A DNA stretch of 64,000 nucleotides from Staphylococcus hsinchuensis. Lineage in GTDB: Bacteria; Bacillota; Bacilli; Staphylococcales; Staphylococcaceae. The position numbers and the translations under genes are program-made. The DNA lies in the NCBI RefSeq assembly GCF_038789205.1, contig NZ_CP128355.1, positions 1,426,001 through 1,490,000 of the forward strand, in the 5' to 3' direction. The notes under the pieces are model-generated. The model was not told the DNA's origin, ran no database searches, and saw nothing but the letters and a program-made list of their open reading frames with translations. Each line of letters begins with the position of its first letter. The first letter of the stretch is position 1. Shown in pieces: positions 11,581 to 23,501 of the stretch.

Positions 11581-12188
11581 CCCACGTGGCATTAAAAGAT
11601 TTATTTAATGGTTTTTTCGTAGTAGAGGAAGAAGATGACGAACTAGAAGCGCCACCAGAGGAAGATCGCAACGACAGAAAGCATAATAATAAGGCGCAAG
11701 CACAATCAAATCATTCAGAGCAAGCGTCAAATAATGTAGATTCTGAACAATCCCAATCGATACAATCCGTACCACAATCACAGTCATCTAGATTACAGTC
11801 ATCAACTGGTGAAAGGAAGTATCAAATGAACCAAAACGTTCCTAGAAACAACACAAGAAATGTTGTGAACATGAACAATCAAAATCAATCAAGCTTCAAT
11901 CAAATGCAAGAAAGTTCAAAAATGTGTCTATTTGAACCACGCGTATTCTCGGACACACAAGATATTGCTGATGAATTAAAGAATCGTCGTGCAACACTTG
12001 TAAATTTACAACGCATTGATAAAGTTTCAGCCAAACGTATTATTGATTTCTTAAGTGGTACTGTATATGCAATTGGTGGAGATATCCAACGCGTAGGTAG
12101 TGATATATTCCTATGTACGCCAGATAACGTAGAAGTATCTGGTAACATAACAGACCAAATTGATAACATGGAATACCAAGGCGAATAG
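11577..12188 (+). CDS. sepF: cell division protein SepF
   Basis: FtsZ-binding protein that bundles filaments and anchors them to the membrane by an N-terminal amphipathic helix. From GTG 11577 it is 203 aa: hydrophobic N-terminal helix ([15 protein letters not shown]), a long Gln/Ser/Asn-rich linker (about 20-115) and the conserved C-terminal SepF domain ([20 protein letters not shown] to the end). A second GTG at 11586 has a better-placed AGGAG (11573-11577, 8 bases away) and would give 200 aa. Start 11577 matches the S. aureus N-terminus MSHLALKD as I remember it, so the choice is open. It overlaps ylmE by four bases. Confidence 0.95.
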   Translation: MTHVALKDLFNGFFVVEEEDDELEAPPEEDRNDRKHNNKAQAQSNHSEQASNNVDSEQSQSIQSVPQSQSSRLQSSTGERKYQMNQNVPRNNTRNVVNMNNQNQSSFNQMQESSKMCLFEPRVFSDTQDIADELKNRRATLVNLQRIDKVSAKRIIDFLSGTVYAIGGDIQRVGSDIFLCTPDNVEVSGNITDQIDNMEYQGE

Positions 12189-12198
12189 AGGGAATAAT

Positions 12199-12489
12199 AT
12201 GGATATTGGTTTACTAAGCACTATTTTTAAATTTATTATTTTCTTGGTATCGGTGTATTATTGGGGAATGATATTATACTTTTTCCTTTCATGGATCCCA
12301 AATGCACGTGAAAGTAAATTCGGTGAGTTTTTACAAAAGATTTACGAACCGTTTTTAGAACCTTTCCGAAAGATAATTCCTCCGATAGGTATGATAGATA
12401 TATCATCTATTGCCGCTATTATCGTATTGTTACTTTTCCAAAAGGGATTAGAAAGCATTTTTGATTTTATTTTGAAAAGTATGATGTAG
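12199..12489 (+). CDS. ylmG: YggT family membrane protein (YlmG)
   Basis: Small integral membrane protein of the YggT family, linked by genomic context in Gram-positives to division and envelope homeostasis; biochemical function unknown. From ATG 12199 it is 96 aa, with two hydrophobic segments (about 7-29 and 66-90) around the family motif FLSWIPNARESKFGEFL and EPFLEPFRKIIPPIGMIDIS. The frame continues upstream to 12160, but AGAGGGA (12187-12193) places the start at 12199, ten bases after the sepF stop. Confidence 0.92.
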   Translation: MDIGLLSTIFKFIIFLVSVYYWGMILYFFLSWIPNARESKFGEFLQKIYEPFLEPFRKIIPPIGMIDISSIAAIIVLLLFQKGLESIFDFILKSMM

Positions 12490-12535
12490 GAATTTGAAGT
12501 AAAATAGTATGATTTATATAAAAGAAAACTTATTG

Positions 12536-12565
12536 AGCACCTTACGTGATTAAACGGGAGGTGCT
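12536..12565 (+). promoter_or_regulatory. hairpin masking an SD-like sequence upstream of ylmH
   Basis: AGCACCT (12536-12542) can pair with AGGTGCT (12559-12565). The 3' arm contains most of GGGAGGTG (12556-12563), the only strong Shine-Dalgarno sequence before ylmH. It could be a weak terminator (an AT-rich stretch follows) or a translational switch. Confidence 0.4.
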
Positions 12566-12580
12566 TTATATTATATTGGA

Positions 12581-13357
12581 GTGGTTAACATCGATATTTA
12601 TCAACACTTTAGGCGAGAAGAACATACAATCATCGATATGCTCATAGACAAATGTCGCCAAGCTAGTGAGCAATATGCACCTGTATTAACAGCATTTTTA
12701 GATCCCCGTGGTCAATATATATTAAACGTAGTTGTGGGAAGTTTTGAAGATATTGAAGTAAATTTCTTTGGTGGACCAATTGCTGAACGTAAACGTGCAA
12801 TCATTGCACCTGATTATTATTCACCAGAAGAGGATTTCGAAATTGCGTTACTTGAAATAGATTACCCACAAAAGTTTGTCACGATTCAACACCAACACGT
12901 TTTAGGAACATTGATGTCATTAGGTATTGAGCGTGAACAATTGGGTGATATTATCGTTAATAATAGAATACAAATGACGGTATCAAAGCAATTAGAACCA
13001 TACATAATCCAAGAGTTAACACGCATTCGAGGGGCTAAAGTTAAACTTAATTCTTTTCCAATTAAAGATATGATACAATCAAATGAGCAATGGAAATCTT
13101 TCAATACGACAGTAAGTAGTTTGCGTTTAGACGTCGTGCTGAAAGAAATTATACGTAAGCCGCGTACAGTGGCGAAACAACTGATTGATAAAAAACGGGT
13201 GAAAGTGAATCACACGATTATCGAGCAGACTGACTTCCAATTAGATAATGATGATTTATTGTCAATTCAAGGTTTTGGTAGAGCAAAGATCACTGAACTA
13301 GGTGGCAAAACCAAAAAAGATAAAGTGAGAATTTCATACGAAACTTTATTCAAATGA
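12581..13357 (+). CDS. ylmH: YlmH, S4-domain RNA-binding protein
   Basis: RNA-binding protein with a C-terminal S4 domain (about residues 180-245, with KKRVKVNHTIIEQTDFQLDNDDLLSIQGFGRAKI). The B. subtilis orthologue has been implicated in ribosome-associated quality control on stalled 50S subunits. 258 aa from GTG 12581. The start is awkward: GGAG overlaps the GTG itself, and GGGAGGTG lies 17 bases upstream. In-frame ATT 12575 and ATC 12590 are the alternatives, and ATC 12590 would have GGAG (12578-12581) 8 bases away and give MDIYQHF. I list GTG because it is the only standard start codon at the 5' end of this frame. Confidence 0.9.
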   Translation: MVNIDIYQHFRREEHTIIDMLIDKCRQASEQYAPVLTAFLDPRGQYILNVVVGSFEDIEVNFFGGPIAERKRAIIAPDYYSPEEDFEIALLEIDYPQKFVTIQHQHVLGTLMSLGIEREQLGDIIVNNRIQMTVSKQLEPYIIQELTRIRGAKVKLNSFPIKDMIQSNEQWKSFNTTVSSLRLDVVLKEIIRKPRTVAKQLIDKKRVKVNHTIIEQTDFQLDNDDLLSIQGFGRAKITELGGKTKKDKVRISYETLFK

Positions 13358-13366
13358 TGTTATAAT
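13358..13366 (+). promoter_or_regulatory. extended -10 promoter candidate for divIVA
   Basis: TGTTATAAT (TG at 13358-13359, TATAAT at 13361-13366) is an extended -10 element just past the ylmH stop. The -35 region is poor. A second candidate, TTTAAT (13458-13463) and TATGAT (13481-13486) with 17-base spacing, lies closer to the gene. Confidence 0.4.
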
Positions 13367-13502
13367 GTATGATGTATGTAATAAGTGATGACGTGACACG
13401 AAATTCACAATATTAAGTTATTTCAAACACACAACTCAAAGAATATTATTTTATGCGTTTAATGAAACGCTGAAATAGTGTATGATATAGGGAGGATAAA
13501 AC

Positions 13503-14150
13503 ATGCCTTTTACACCAAGTGAAATTAAGAATAAAACATTTAATCGTGAAAAAAATGGTCTTTCTGAATCTGAAGTACAAAGTTATTTAGAGCAACTTAG
13601 TAATGAGATTGAACGTTTAAAAGAAGATAAGATTCAATTAGAAAAGGTCATTGAAGAAAAGAAAACGAACATTCAGTCTTACAAAGATGTGCATCAATCA
13701 GTTAGTGACGCTCTAATTCAAGCGAAACAAAGTGGTGAAGAAACGAAAGCTGCTGCAAAGAAAGACGCAGAAGCTACAATTTCTAAAGCACAAGCAGAAG
13801 CTGACCGTATTGTGAATGATGCTGTCGAGAAATCACGTCGACTATCTTTCCAAACAGAAGATATGAAACGTCAATCAAAGATTTTCAGATCACGTTTCCG
13901 TATGCTAGTTGAAGCACAGTTGGACTTATTGAAAAACGATGATTGGGATTATTTATTAAATTATGATTTAGATGCACAGCAAGTTACAGAAGAAAATGTA
14001 AATCATTTAAATGAAAGAGATTTAACAGATGAAGAAAAGGCATTAAAAGCTGAAGCAGAAAATAAACAAACTACTGATTCAACTGATAAGACACAACAAA
14101 ACAATGCTAATACTAATACAAACACGAATAACGATACAGATAAAAAATAA
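13503..14150 (+). CDS. divIVA: DivIVA domain cell division/polarity protein
   Basis: Curvature-sensing coiled-coil protein that marks division sites and poles. The 215-aa protein begins with the membrane-binding segment MPFTPSEIKNKTFNREKNGLS, then has long heptad-rich coiled coils (about 25-150) and ends in a polar Asn/Thr/Asp tail. GGGAGG (13490-13495) precedes the ATG. The gene sits at the end of the ylm group, as in most Firmicutes, directly before the ileS T-box leader. Confidence 0.96.
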   Translation: MPFTPSEIKNKTFNREKNGLSESEVQSYLEQLSNEIERLKEDKIQLEKVIEEKKTNIQSYKDVHQSVSDALIQAKQSGEETKAAAKKDAEATISKAQAEADRIVNDAVEKSRRLSFQTEDMKRQSKIFRSRFRMLVEAQLDLLKNDDWDYLLNYDLDAQQVTEENVNHLNERDLTDEEKALKAEAENKQTTDSTDKTQQNNANTNTNTNNDTDKK

Positions 14151-14160
14151 TACACGTTAA

Positions 14161-14350
14161 TAACAGACGCGTAAGTAACATGGTACATATCAAAGCGAGT
14201 TAGGGATGGTGAGAGCCTTTCATATGTATGTTATTTATATCACTGTTATTCAAAATATAAATTGTAATGAGAGAACTCTAAGTTGAGTTAATCAGGGTGG
14301 TAACGCGGTTAATCGATCGTCCTTGTTAATTGAACTTAGGGTTCTTTTTA
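14161..14350 (+). promoter_or_regulatory. T-box riboswitch (isoleucine) in the ileS leader
   Basis: Stem I is closed by TAACAG (14161-14166) pairing with CTGTTA (14243-14248). Its 3' side holds the specifier ATC (14239-14241), an Ile codon, followed by the expected purine. The AG-bulge stretch GAGTTAGGGATGGTGAGAGCC is present near 14198-14218. The T-box motif AGGGTGGTAACGCGG is at 14294-14308. The terminator pairs AGAACTCTAAGTT (14272-14284) with AACTTAGGGTTCT (14333-14345), followed by a T-rich run. Uncharged tRNA-Ile should stabilise the antiterminator and switch ileS on. Confidence 0.95.
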
Positions 14351-14405
14351 TTGTTTTAAATTAACCACAAATGAGCCAGAATATTATCAATAAGGAGTGT
14401 AAATT

Positions 14406-17156
14406 ATGGATTATAAAGAGACGTTACTCATGCCAAAGACAGCTTTCCCAATGCGTGGAGGATTACCTAATAAAGAACCAAAAATCCAAGAAGAGTGGGA
14501 AAGTAAATCAATTTACGAAAAAGCATTAAAACAAAACGAAGGACAAGAGTCATACATTTTACACGATGGACCACCATATGCGAATGGTAGTTTACATATG
14601 GGTCATGCGTTAAATAAAATCATCAAAGATTTTATCACTCGCTATAAAACGATGCGTGGTTTTTATGCGCCATACGTTCCAGGTTGGGATACGCATGGTT
14701 TACCAATCGAACAAGCATTAACGAAAAAGGGCGTAAAACGTAAAGAATTGACAGTTGCAGAATTCAGAGAAAAATGTAAAGAATTCGCACTAGAACAAGT
14801 TGAAATTCAGAAAAAAGATTTTAAACGTTTAGGTGTTAATGGTGAATTCGATAATCCATATATTACTTTAAACCCAGAATACGAAGCAGCACAAATTCGT
14901 TTATTTGGTGAAATGGCTGACAAAGGATTAATCTATAAAGGTAAAAAGCCAGTCTACTGGTCACCTTCAAGTGAATCTTCCTTAGCAGAAGCAGAGATCG
15001 AGTATCACGATAAACGTTCACCTTCTATCTACGTCGCTTTCGATGTGAAAGATACGAAAGGTACAGTGGATGAGGATGCAAAATTCATTATCTGGACAAC
15101 TACACCTTGGACATTACCATCAAATGTTGCAATCACTGTACATCCTGATTTAACTTACGGCCAATACCGAGTGAATGGTGAAAAATATATTATCGGTAAA
15201 GATTTAGCTGATGATGTAGCCGAAGCACTAAATTGGGACGAAAATGAAATTGAATTAGAAAAAGAATTTACAGGTAAAGAGTTAGAATATGTAGAAGCGC
15301 AACATCCGTTTGTTGATCGTGTTTCATTAGTTATTAATGGTTTACATGTTACGACAGATGCAGGTACTGGTTGCGTTCATACTGCACCTGGACACGGGGA
15401 AGATGACTACATCGTAGGTCAAAAATATGATTTACCTGTTATTAGCCCAGTTAATAGTAGAGGTGTGTTTACTGAAGAAGCTGGTCAATTTGAAGGTATG
15501 TTCTACGATAAAGCAAATAAAGAAATTACTGATTTGCTTAAAGAGAATGGTGCATTATTAAACCTAGAATTTATCACGCACAGTTATCCGCATGATTGGC
15601 GTACAAAGAAACCAGTAATTTTCAGAGCTACACCACAATGGTTTGCGTCAATTGATAAGGTACGTAACGATATTTTAGATGCAATCAACGATACTCAATT
15701 CAAAGTTGATTGGGGAAAAACGCGTATCTACAACATGATCCGTGATCGTGGCGAATGGGTAATTTCACGTCAACGTGTATGGGGTGTACCTTTACCAGTA
15801 TTTTATGCTGAAAACGGTGACATCATCATGACACAAGAAACTGTAAACCACGTTGCAGATTTATTTGAACAACATGGCTCAAATATTTGGTTTGAACGTG
15901 AAGCTAAAGAGTTATTACCAGAAGGATTTACGCATCCAGGAAGCCCGAATGGTGAATTTACGAAAGAAACAGATATCATGGACGTTTGGTTCGATTCAGG
16001 CTCATCTCATAGAGCAGTATTAGAAGGACGAGATAATTTATCATTCCCATCAGATTTATACTTTGAAGGTAGTGACCAATATCGCGGTTGGTTTAACTCT
16101 TCAATCACAACATCTGTGGCTACAAGAGGTAAATCACCTTATAAAATGTTACTTTCTCACGGTTTCGTTATGGATGGCGAAGGTAAGAAAATGAGTAAAT
16201 CATTAGGTAACACGATTGTGCCTGATCAAATCATTAAACAAAAAGGTGCTGACATTGCACGTTTATGGGTAAGTAGTGTTGATTTCTTAAATGATGTTCG
16301 TATCTCAGATGAAATCTTAAAACAAACTGCCGATGTGTATCGTAAGATTAGAAATACATTGAGATTCATGTTAGGTAATGTGAATGATTTTGATCCGAAA
16401 TCGAATGCTATTGCTGAAAATGAATTACTTGATGTAGATCGCTATATCTTAAATAGATTAAGAGAATTTACTGCCAACACATTTGAACACTATGATAACT
16501 TCGATTATCTAGATATCTATCAAGAAGTTCAAAACTTCATTAACGTAGAATTAAGTAATTTCTACTTAGATTACGGTAAAGATATTTTATATATCGAAGA
16601 ACGTGACTCACATAAACGTCGTAGCATGCAAACTGTGCTATATCAAATTGTCGTTGATATGACACGTTTATTAGCACCAATCTTAGTGCATACAGCTGAT
16701 GAAGTTTGGTCACACATCCCTCATGTTGAAGCTGAAAGTGTACATTTAACACACATGCCTGAAGTCAAAGATGTGGATACAGAATTCGTTGAAAAATGGA
16801 ATACATTAATGCATTTACGTGACGATGTTAACCGTGCATTAGAATCAGCTAGAAACGATAAAACAATCGGTAAATCACTTGAAGCAAAAGTTACAATCGC
16901 TAGTAATGATAACTTTGATGCAACTTCATTCTTACAACAATTCGATGATTTACAACAATTATTTATAACTTCTCAAGTTGAAGTCGTGGATACGCTTAAT
17001 GATGGTGAATCATATCAATATGGTGATATCCGTATTGAACACGCACATGGCGAAAAATGTCAACGTTGCTGGAACTATAGTGAAACACTAGGTTCTGTAG
17101 GAGAGCTAGATGATTTATGTCCACGATGCCAAGAAGTTGTTAAAACACTTGTATAA
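14406..17156 (+). CDS. ileS: isoleucyl-tRNA synthetase
   Basis: Class I synthetase charging tRNA-Ile, with an editing domain that removes Val-tRNA. The 916-aa protein has HMGH (64-67) as the HIGH motif, KMSKS (595-599), the editing (CP1) insertion with [10 protein letters not shown], and a C-terminal zinc site with Cys885, Cys888, Cys905 and Cys908. Its length and C-terminal zinc domain fit the housekeeping bacterial form. It is preceded by its own T-box leader and followed by a strong terminator, so it is a single-gene unit. Confidence 0.98.
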   Translation: MDYKETLLMPKTAFPMRGGLPNKEPKIQEEWESKSIYEKALKQNEGQESYILHDGPPYANGSLHMGHALNKIIKDFITRYKTMRGFYAPYVPGWDTHGLPIEQALTKKGVKRKELTVAEFREKCKEFALEQVEIQKKDFKRLGVNGEFDNPYITLNPEYEAAQIRLFGEMADKGLIYKGKKPVYWSPSSESSLAEAEIEYHDKRSPSIYVAFDVKDTKGTVDEDAKFIIWTTTPWTLPSNVAITVHPDLTYGQYRVNGEKYIIGKDLADDVAEALNWDENEIELEKEFTGKELEYVEAQHPFVDRVSLVINGLHVTTDAGTGCVHTAPGHGEDDYIVGQKYDLPVISPVNSRGVFTEEAGQFEGMFYDKANKEITDLLKENGALLNLEFITHSYPHDWRTKKPVIFRATPQWFASIDKVRNDILDAINDTQFKVDWGKTRIYNMIRDRGEWVISRQRVWGVPLPVFYAENGDIIMTQETVNHVADLFEQHGSNIWFEREAKELLPEGFTHPGSPNGEFTKETDIMDVWFDSGSSHRAVLEGRDNLSFPSDLYFEGSDQYRGWFNSSITTSVATRGKSPYKMLLSHGFVMDGEGKKMSKSLGNTIVPDQIIKQKGADIARLWVSSVDFLNDVRISDEILKQTADVYRKIRNTLRFMLGNVNDFDPKSNAIAENELLDVDRYILNRLREFTANTFEHYDNFDYLDIYQEVQNFINVELSNFYLDYGKDILYIEERDSHKRRSMQTVLYQIVVDMTRLLAPILVHTADEVWSHIPHVEAESVHLTHMPEVKDVDTEFVEKWNTLMHLRDDVNRALESARNDKTIGKSLEAKVTIASNDNFDATSFLQQFDDLQQLFITSQVEVVDTLNDGESYQYGDIRIEHAHGEKCQRCWNYSETLGSVGELDDLCPRCQEVVKTLV

Positions 17157-17190
17157 GTGACAACGTATTATCTTTAATAATAACTTTATA

Positions 17191-17237
17191 GTGACTGCTT
17201 GTCTTATTTTGACTCGAGGACAAGCAGTCACTTTTTT
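17191..17237 (+). terminator. terminator after ileS
   Basis: GTGACTGCTTGTC (17191-17203) and GACAAGCAGTCAC (17219-17231) form a perfect 13-bp stem followed by six T. Confidence 0.93.
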
Positions 17238-17379
17238 ATTGGAAACTCATTTTAAAAATGAACAACGTATGACGTAATCATTCGAGAATGATTAATACGT
17301 ACTCTAACTTTTTTTATCACTTTGAGTAAGATATAATAAAGATTGTTAAACTGAAGGAACTAAGAACAGGAGGTACGAC

Positions 17380-17856
17380 ATGAAACGTCAGTACTATATC
17401 GGAATTACATTATTTGTCACACTCTTTATTATAATAGCAGATCAAATTACAAAGTTGATTATCGCAAGTTCGATGAAAGTTGGAGATTCATTTGAAGTGA
17501 TTCCTCAATTTTTAAATATTACCTCTCACCGAAATGACGGAGCTGCTTGGGGCATGTTAAGCGGTAAGATGGGCTTGTTCTATATTATTACTATTATCGT
17601 ATTAATCGTACTCGTCTATTTCTATGTGAAAGAAGCGAAAAATAATTTATTTATGCAAATAGCGATTAGTTTAATATTTGCAGGTGCACTTGGAAACTTT
17701 ATTGATCGTGTCATACATGGAAAAGTAGTCGATTTTATTGATACATATATATTTGGCTATGATTTCCCAATATTTAATATTGCAGATGCAAGCTTAACTA
17801 TTGGCGTAATTTTAATCATTATTGCTTTATTCAAAGATTCGTCGAAAGAAAAATAA
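17380..17856 (+). CDS. lspA: lipoprotein signal peptidase (signal peptidase II)
   Basis: Membrane aspartyl protease that removes the signal peptide from prolipoproteins after lipidation. 158 aa with four membrane segments. Catalytic Asp118 (VVDFID) and Asp136 (FNIADASLT) are present, as is the conserved NDGAAWG loop (52-58). CAGGAGGTACG before the ATG gives a strong ribosome binding site. TATAAT at 17332-17337 may be its -10 box. rluD-type ylyB follows 20 bases later, a pairing also seen in Bacillus and Staphylococcus. Confidence 0.97.
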   Translation: MKRQYYIGITLFVTLFIIIADQITKLIIASSMKVGDSFEVIPQFLNITSHRNDGAAWGMLSGKMGLFYIITIIVLIVLVYFYVKEAKNNLFMQIAISLIFAGALGNFIDRVIHGKVVDFIDTYIFGYDFPIFNIADASLTIGVILIIIALFKDSSKEK

Positions 17857-17876
17857 CATAAAGGAGTGAGTTATGA

Positions 17877-18794
17877 ATGCAAAGCTTTAATTTTACAGTA
17901 GAAACTCCAGAAGATGTCGGTAAACGTATCGACAAAATATTACCAGAATTTAATGGCGAATGGTCACGTACACAAATTCAAGACTGGATAAAAGAGTCGC
18001 TCGTTCAAGTTAATGATAAAGTAGTTAAATCAAACTACAAAGTAAAGCTTGATGATCAAATCGTTGTTACGGAAAAAGAAACAGTTGAAGCAGACATTGA
18101 ACCTGAAGATTTAAACTTAGATATTTATTATGAAGATGATGATGTGGCTGTAGTTTATAAACCTAAAGGGATGGTCGTACACCCCTCAGCTGGACATTAT
18201 TCAGGTACATTAGTTAATGGATTGATGTATCAAATGAAAGATTTATCAGGAATAAATGGGGAAATCCGCCCGGGCATTGTTCACCGTATTGATAAAGATA
18301 CTTCTGGGTTGTTAATGGTAGCTAAAAACGATCAAGCGCACCGAAGCCTTGTAGATCAATTAGTAGAAAAATCAGTTACACGTAAATATGTCGCTTTAGT
18401 CCACGGAAATATTCCACATGATTATGGTACAGTTGACGCACCAATAGGGAGAAATACGAAAGATCGTCAATCTATGGACGTTGTTGACGAAGGTAAAGAA
18501 GCGATTACACATTTTAATGTATTGGAACATTTTAATAACTATACATTAATTGAATGTCAGCTTGAAACAGGGCGTACCCATCAAATACGTGTGCATATGA
18601 AATATATTGGCTATCCACTTGTAGGGGATCCAAAATATGGACCTAGAAAGACATTAGATATAGGTGGTCAAGCATTGCATGCAGGCGTAATAGGCTTCGA
18701 ACATCCAGTGACTGGCGAATATACAGAGCAAACATCAGAGCTACCTGAGGAATTCCAAAAGGTATTAGAAGACATTCGTAAGAGCGACAAATAA
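17877..18794 (+). CDS. ylyB: RluA/RluD family 23S rRNA pseudouridine synthase (YlyB)
   Basis: Converts uridines to pseudouridine in rRNA; by family the target is probably the large-subunit rRNA, but the site cannot be read from the sequence. The 305-aa protein has an N-terminal S4 domain (about 13-70) and the RluA catalytic domain with the active-site signature HRIDKDTSGLLMVAKND. The conserved stretches GRTHQIRVHMKYIGYPLVGDP and LHAG are also present. An ATG four bases earlier (17873) is out of frame and stops at once. AAGGAG at 17861-17866 serves ATG 17877. Confidence 0.93.
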   Translation: MQSFNFTVETPEDVGKRIDKILPEFNGEWSRTQIQDWIKESLVQVNDKVVKSNYKVKLDDQIVVTEKETVEADIEPEDLNLDIYYEDDDVAVVYKPKGMVVHPSAGHYSGTLVNGLMYQMKDLSGINGEIRPGIVHRIDKDTSGLLMVAKNDQAHRSLVDQLVEKSVTRKYVALVHGNIPHDYGTVDAPIGRNTKDRQSMDVVDEGKEAITHFNVLEHFNNYTLIECQLETGRTHQIRVHMKYIGYPLVGDPKYGPRKTLDIGGQALHAGVIGFEHPVTGEYTEQTSELPEEFQKVLEDIRKSDK

Positions 18795-18850
18795 ACATCA
18801 ACGTTCGTATCACGCTAAATATATTATTGAAAATTATATTCGAAATTCAT

Positions 18851-18879
18851 TTGCATGACATTTTAAATCATGGTATCAT
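18851..18879 (+). promoter_or_regulatory. pyr operon promoter
   Basis: TTGCAT (18851-18856), a 17-base spacer, then TATCAT (18874-18879) with TG at 18871-18872 as an extended -10. It sits just upstream of the PyrR-binding leader, so transcripts should start about 18886. Confidence 0.7.
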
Positions 18880-18918
18880 GAATGTAATTTAATAATGAAA
18901 ACGTACGTCTTTAATTGC

Positions 18919-19128
18919 AGTCCAGAGAGGCTTCAAAGACATGAATGTACACACAGTTAAGTAGTTAGACTAATGGTTAGGATGTATATTAATATCCATA
19001 ACTTAGCGTCTAACTGATGATATCAATCTGTATCTTTAGACACCTAACCGATGGTGTTTGATGTTTGAGAATAAATTAACTTGTGATAAACCTCATGTCT
19101 AAGCCAAAGACATGAGGTTTTCTTTTTA
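18919..19128 (+). promoter_or_regulatory. PyrR-dependent attenuator 1 (pyrR leader)
   Basis: AGTCCAGAGAGGCTTCAAAG (18919-18938) matches the PyrR-binding loop of pyr anti-antiterminators. The terminator pairs AAACCTCATGTCT (19088-19100) with AGACATGAGGTTT (19108-19120), followed by a T-rich run. When UMP or UTP is high, PyrR binding to the loop lets the terminator form. Together with the promoter this explains the 379-base gap between ylyB and pyrR. Confidence 0.92.
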
Positions 19129-19173
19129 TTATACATAAATAATAAATTATTGCTACGAAGGTAGGTGCCTAAA

Positions 19174-19701
19174 TTGTCAGAGAGAATTATTATGGATGAA
19201 GCAGCTATTGAAAGAACAACAACACGTATCGCACATGAAATTTTAGAATATAATAAAGGTACGGATAATTTAATTCTGTTAGGTATTAAAACACGAGGTG
19301 CATTTTTAGCACGAAGAATTCAACAGAAGATCGAGCGTATAGAAGATACTGTTGTACCTACAGGAACACTAGATATTACACAATTTCGAGATGACTTGGA
19401 ACAAAAGCGCACACCTATTGGCAAACAAACATACGAAATCGATGTGAATATTACCGATCAGGTTGTTATCATTATCGATGATGTCTTATATACAGGGCGA
19501 ACGGTTCGAGCTTCACTAGATGCTGTATTGCAATACGCACGACCTAAGAAAATTGGCCTCGCCACATTAGTCGATCGAGGTCATCGTGAACTACCAATAC
19601 GTGCTGACTTTGTTGGAAAGAACATACCAACTGCAAGAGAAGAAGCAGTATCAGTGTTTCTTGAAGAAATCGATCCAAGAAATGCTGTAGTAATTGAATA
19701 G
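19174..19701 (+). CDS. pyrR: bifunctional pyr operon RNA-binding attenuator/uracil phosphoribosyltransferase PyrR
   Basis: Senses UMP/UTP and PRPP and binds pyr mRNA leaders to promote termination; also has weak uracil phosphoribosyltransferase activity. From TTG 19174 it is 175 aa, the normal length, beginning [12 protein letters not shown]. The PRPP loop [15 protein letters not shown] is at about 97-111. The frame is open from GTG 19165, but AAGGTAGGTG (19158-19167) is the ribosome binding site. First gene of the operon, between two attenuators it should itself control. Confidence 0.96.
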   Translation: MSERIIMDEAAIERTTTRIAHEILEYNKGTDNLILLGIKTRGAFLARRIQQKIERIEDTVVPTGTLDITQFRDDLEQKRTPIGKQTYEIDVNITDQVVIIIDDVLYTGRTVRASLDAVLQYARPKKIGLATLVDRGHRELPIRADFVGKNIPTAREEAVSVFLEEIDPRNAVVIE

Positions 19702-19710
19702 CACCTTTAA

Positions 19711-19973
19711 TTCAGTACGAGAGACTGAAAAGGGGGATGTTCAAATATTACGTTTTTGCATAAAAACTTAAGTATTCGAAAAGCTTTCTCAATTAAACTT
19801 AAGCTATATATTTAGGTGAAACGTAAATTGAACATTTCAAAGCATAATCTATATATTTTAATGATTTATAAACTACATGCGAATATAGTTGCGTCGCACA
19901 GTTGATTCATTAAATTAGGATTTTGTCTACTTTTTAGTCTCTTTACATGAAATAAATGTAAAGAGATTTTTTT
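19711..19973 (+). promoter_or_regulatory. PyrR-dependent attenuator 2 (pyrR-pyrP gap)
   Basis: TTCAGTACGAGAGACTGAA (19711-19729) resembles a PyrR-binding hairpin, though the consensus CCAGAGAGG core reads ACGAGAGAC, so it is less canonical than the first. The terminator pairs TCTCTTTACAT (19938-19948) with ATGTAAAGAGA (19956-19966), followed by seven T. The pyrP ribosome binding site begins right after the T-run. Confidence 0.8.
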
Positions 19974-19991
19974 ATGGAAGGATATATAAAA

Positions 19992-22221
<2,230 letters not shown>

Positions 22222-22226
22222 TTAAA

Positions 22227-23501
22227 ATGAAATTAATAACGAATGCTAAAATATTAAAAAACGGTGAACTTACAGACGTATCAATTTTAATTGATGGAAA
22301 GAAAATTAAACAGATTGGTCAACAAATCGAAGTAGATGACAACACAGAAGTCATTGATGCCCAAGGCCAATTCGTTGCGCCAGGTTTAGTTGACGTACAC
22401 GTACATTTACGTGAACCAGGCGGAGAACATAAAGAGACAATTGAAACAGGTACGAAAGCAGCAGCAAGAGGCGGCTTTACAACTGTTTGCCCAATGCCAA
22501 ATACAAGACCTGTACCTGATTCAGTAGCCAATATGCAACATTTAAACGCGTTAATCGAAGCGAATGCTCAAGTTCGTGTATTACCATATGCAGCTATTAC
22601 AGTTAGACAAGCAGGTCAAGAACATGTAGATTTCGAAGCACTTACTCAACAAGGCGCATTTGCTTTCACAGATGATGGTGTTGGTGTCCAACAAGCGAGT
22701 ATGATGTATGAAGCAATGAAAGCAGCAGCGAAGCAAAATAAAGCCGTTGTCGCACACTGCGAAGATAATAGCTTAATCTATGGTGGAGCAATGCATGATG
22801 GTAAACGTAGTAAAGAATTAGATATCCCTGGTATTCCAAATATTTGTGAAGCGGTTCAAATAGCTCGTGATGTATTATTAGCTGAAGCAGCTGGTGCACA
22901 CTATCACGTATGTCACGTATCTACGAAAGAAAGTGTTCGTACAATTCGCGATGCTAAAAAGGCTGGTATCAACGTGACAGCTGAGGTCACACCACATCAC
23001 TTATTATTAACTGAAGATGATGTACCAGGTGATAATGCGATTTATAAAATGAATCCACCACTAAGAAGTAAAGAAGACCGTGATGCATTATTAGAAGGTT
23101 TATTAGATGGTACGATTGATTGTATCGCAACGGATCATGCACCACATGCAGCTGAAGAAAAAGACCAACCAATGACGAAAGCACCATTCGGTATCGTAGG
23201 TAGTGAAACAGCATTCCCATTATTATATACAAACTTTGTTAAAAATGGTGACTGGTCATTACAACAACTTGTTGATTATTTAACAATCAAACCAGCACAA
23301 ACTTTTGATTTACCATACGGTACTTTAGAAGAAGGTAGTCTTGCTGATTTAACAGTTATTAATTTAGATGAAGAAAGAGAAATTAAAGCTGAAGACTTCG
23401 CATCAAAAGGAACGAACACACCATTCTTAGGAAATAAAGTATACGGCACTCCAGTATTAACATTAGTTGAAGGTGAAGTTAAATTTAAGGAGGAAAAATA
23501 A
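22227..23501 (+). CDS. pyrC: dihydroorotase
   Basis: Zinc enzyme cyclising carbamoyl-aspartate to dihydroorotate. 424 aa, class I type of the amidohydrolase superfamily. The metal-binding HVHLREPG (58-65) and the later ATDHAPH motif with the active-site Asp are intact, as are the histidines in VAHCED and CHVSTKE. The last base of its stop codon is the first base of carA, so translation is probably coupled. Confidence 0.97.
   Translation: MKLITNAKILKNGELTDVSILIDGKKIKQIGQQIEVDDNTEVIDAQGQFVAPGLVDVHVHLREPGGEHKETIETGTKAAARGGFTTVCPMPNTRPVPDSVANMQHLNALIEANAQVRVLPYAAITVRQAGQEHVDFEALTQQGAFAFTDDGVGVQQASMMYEAMKAAAKQNKAVVAHCEDNSLIYGGAMHDGKRSKELDIPGIPNICEAVQIARDVLLAEAAGAHYHVCHVSTKESVRTIRDAKKAGINVTAEVTPHHLLLTEDDVPGDNAIYKMNPPLRSKEDRDALLEGLLDGTIDCIATDHAPHAAEEKDQPMTKAPFGIVGSETAFPLLYTNFVKNGDWSLQQLVDYLTIKPAQTFDLPYGTLEEGSLADLTVINLDEEREIKAEDFASKGTNTPFLGNKVYGTPVLTLVEGEVKFKEEK

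Noticed and set aside
14406..17156. ileS as a mupirocin-resistance (mupA-type) gene
   Set aside because: It has the housekeeping T-box leader, location and C-terminal zinc cysteines; the acquired resistance enzymes are divergent and plasmid-borne.
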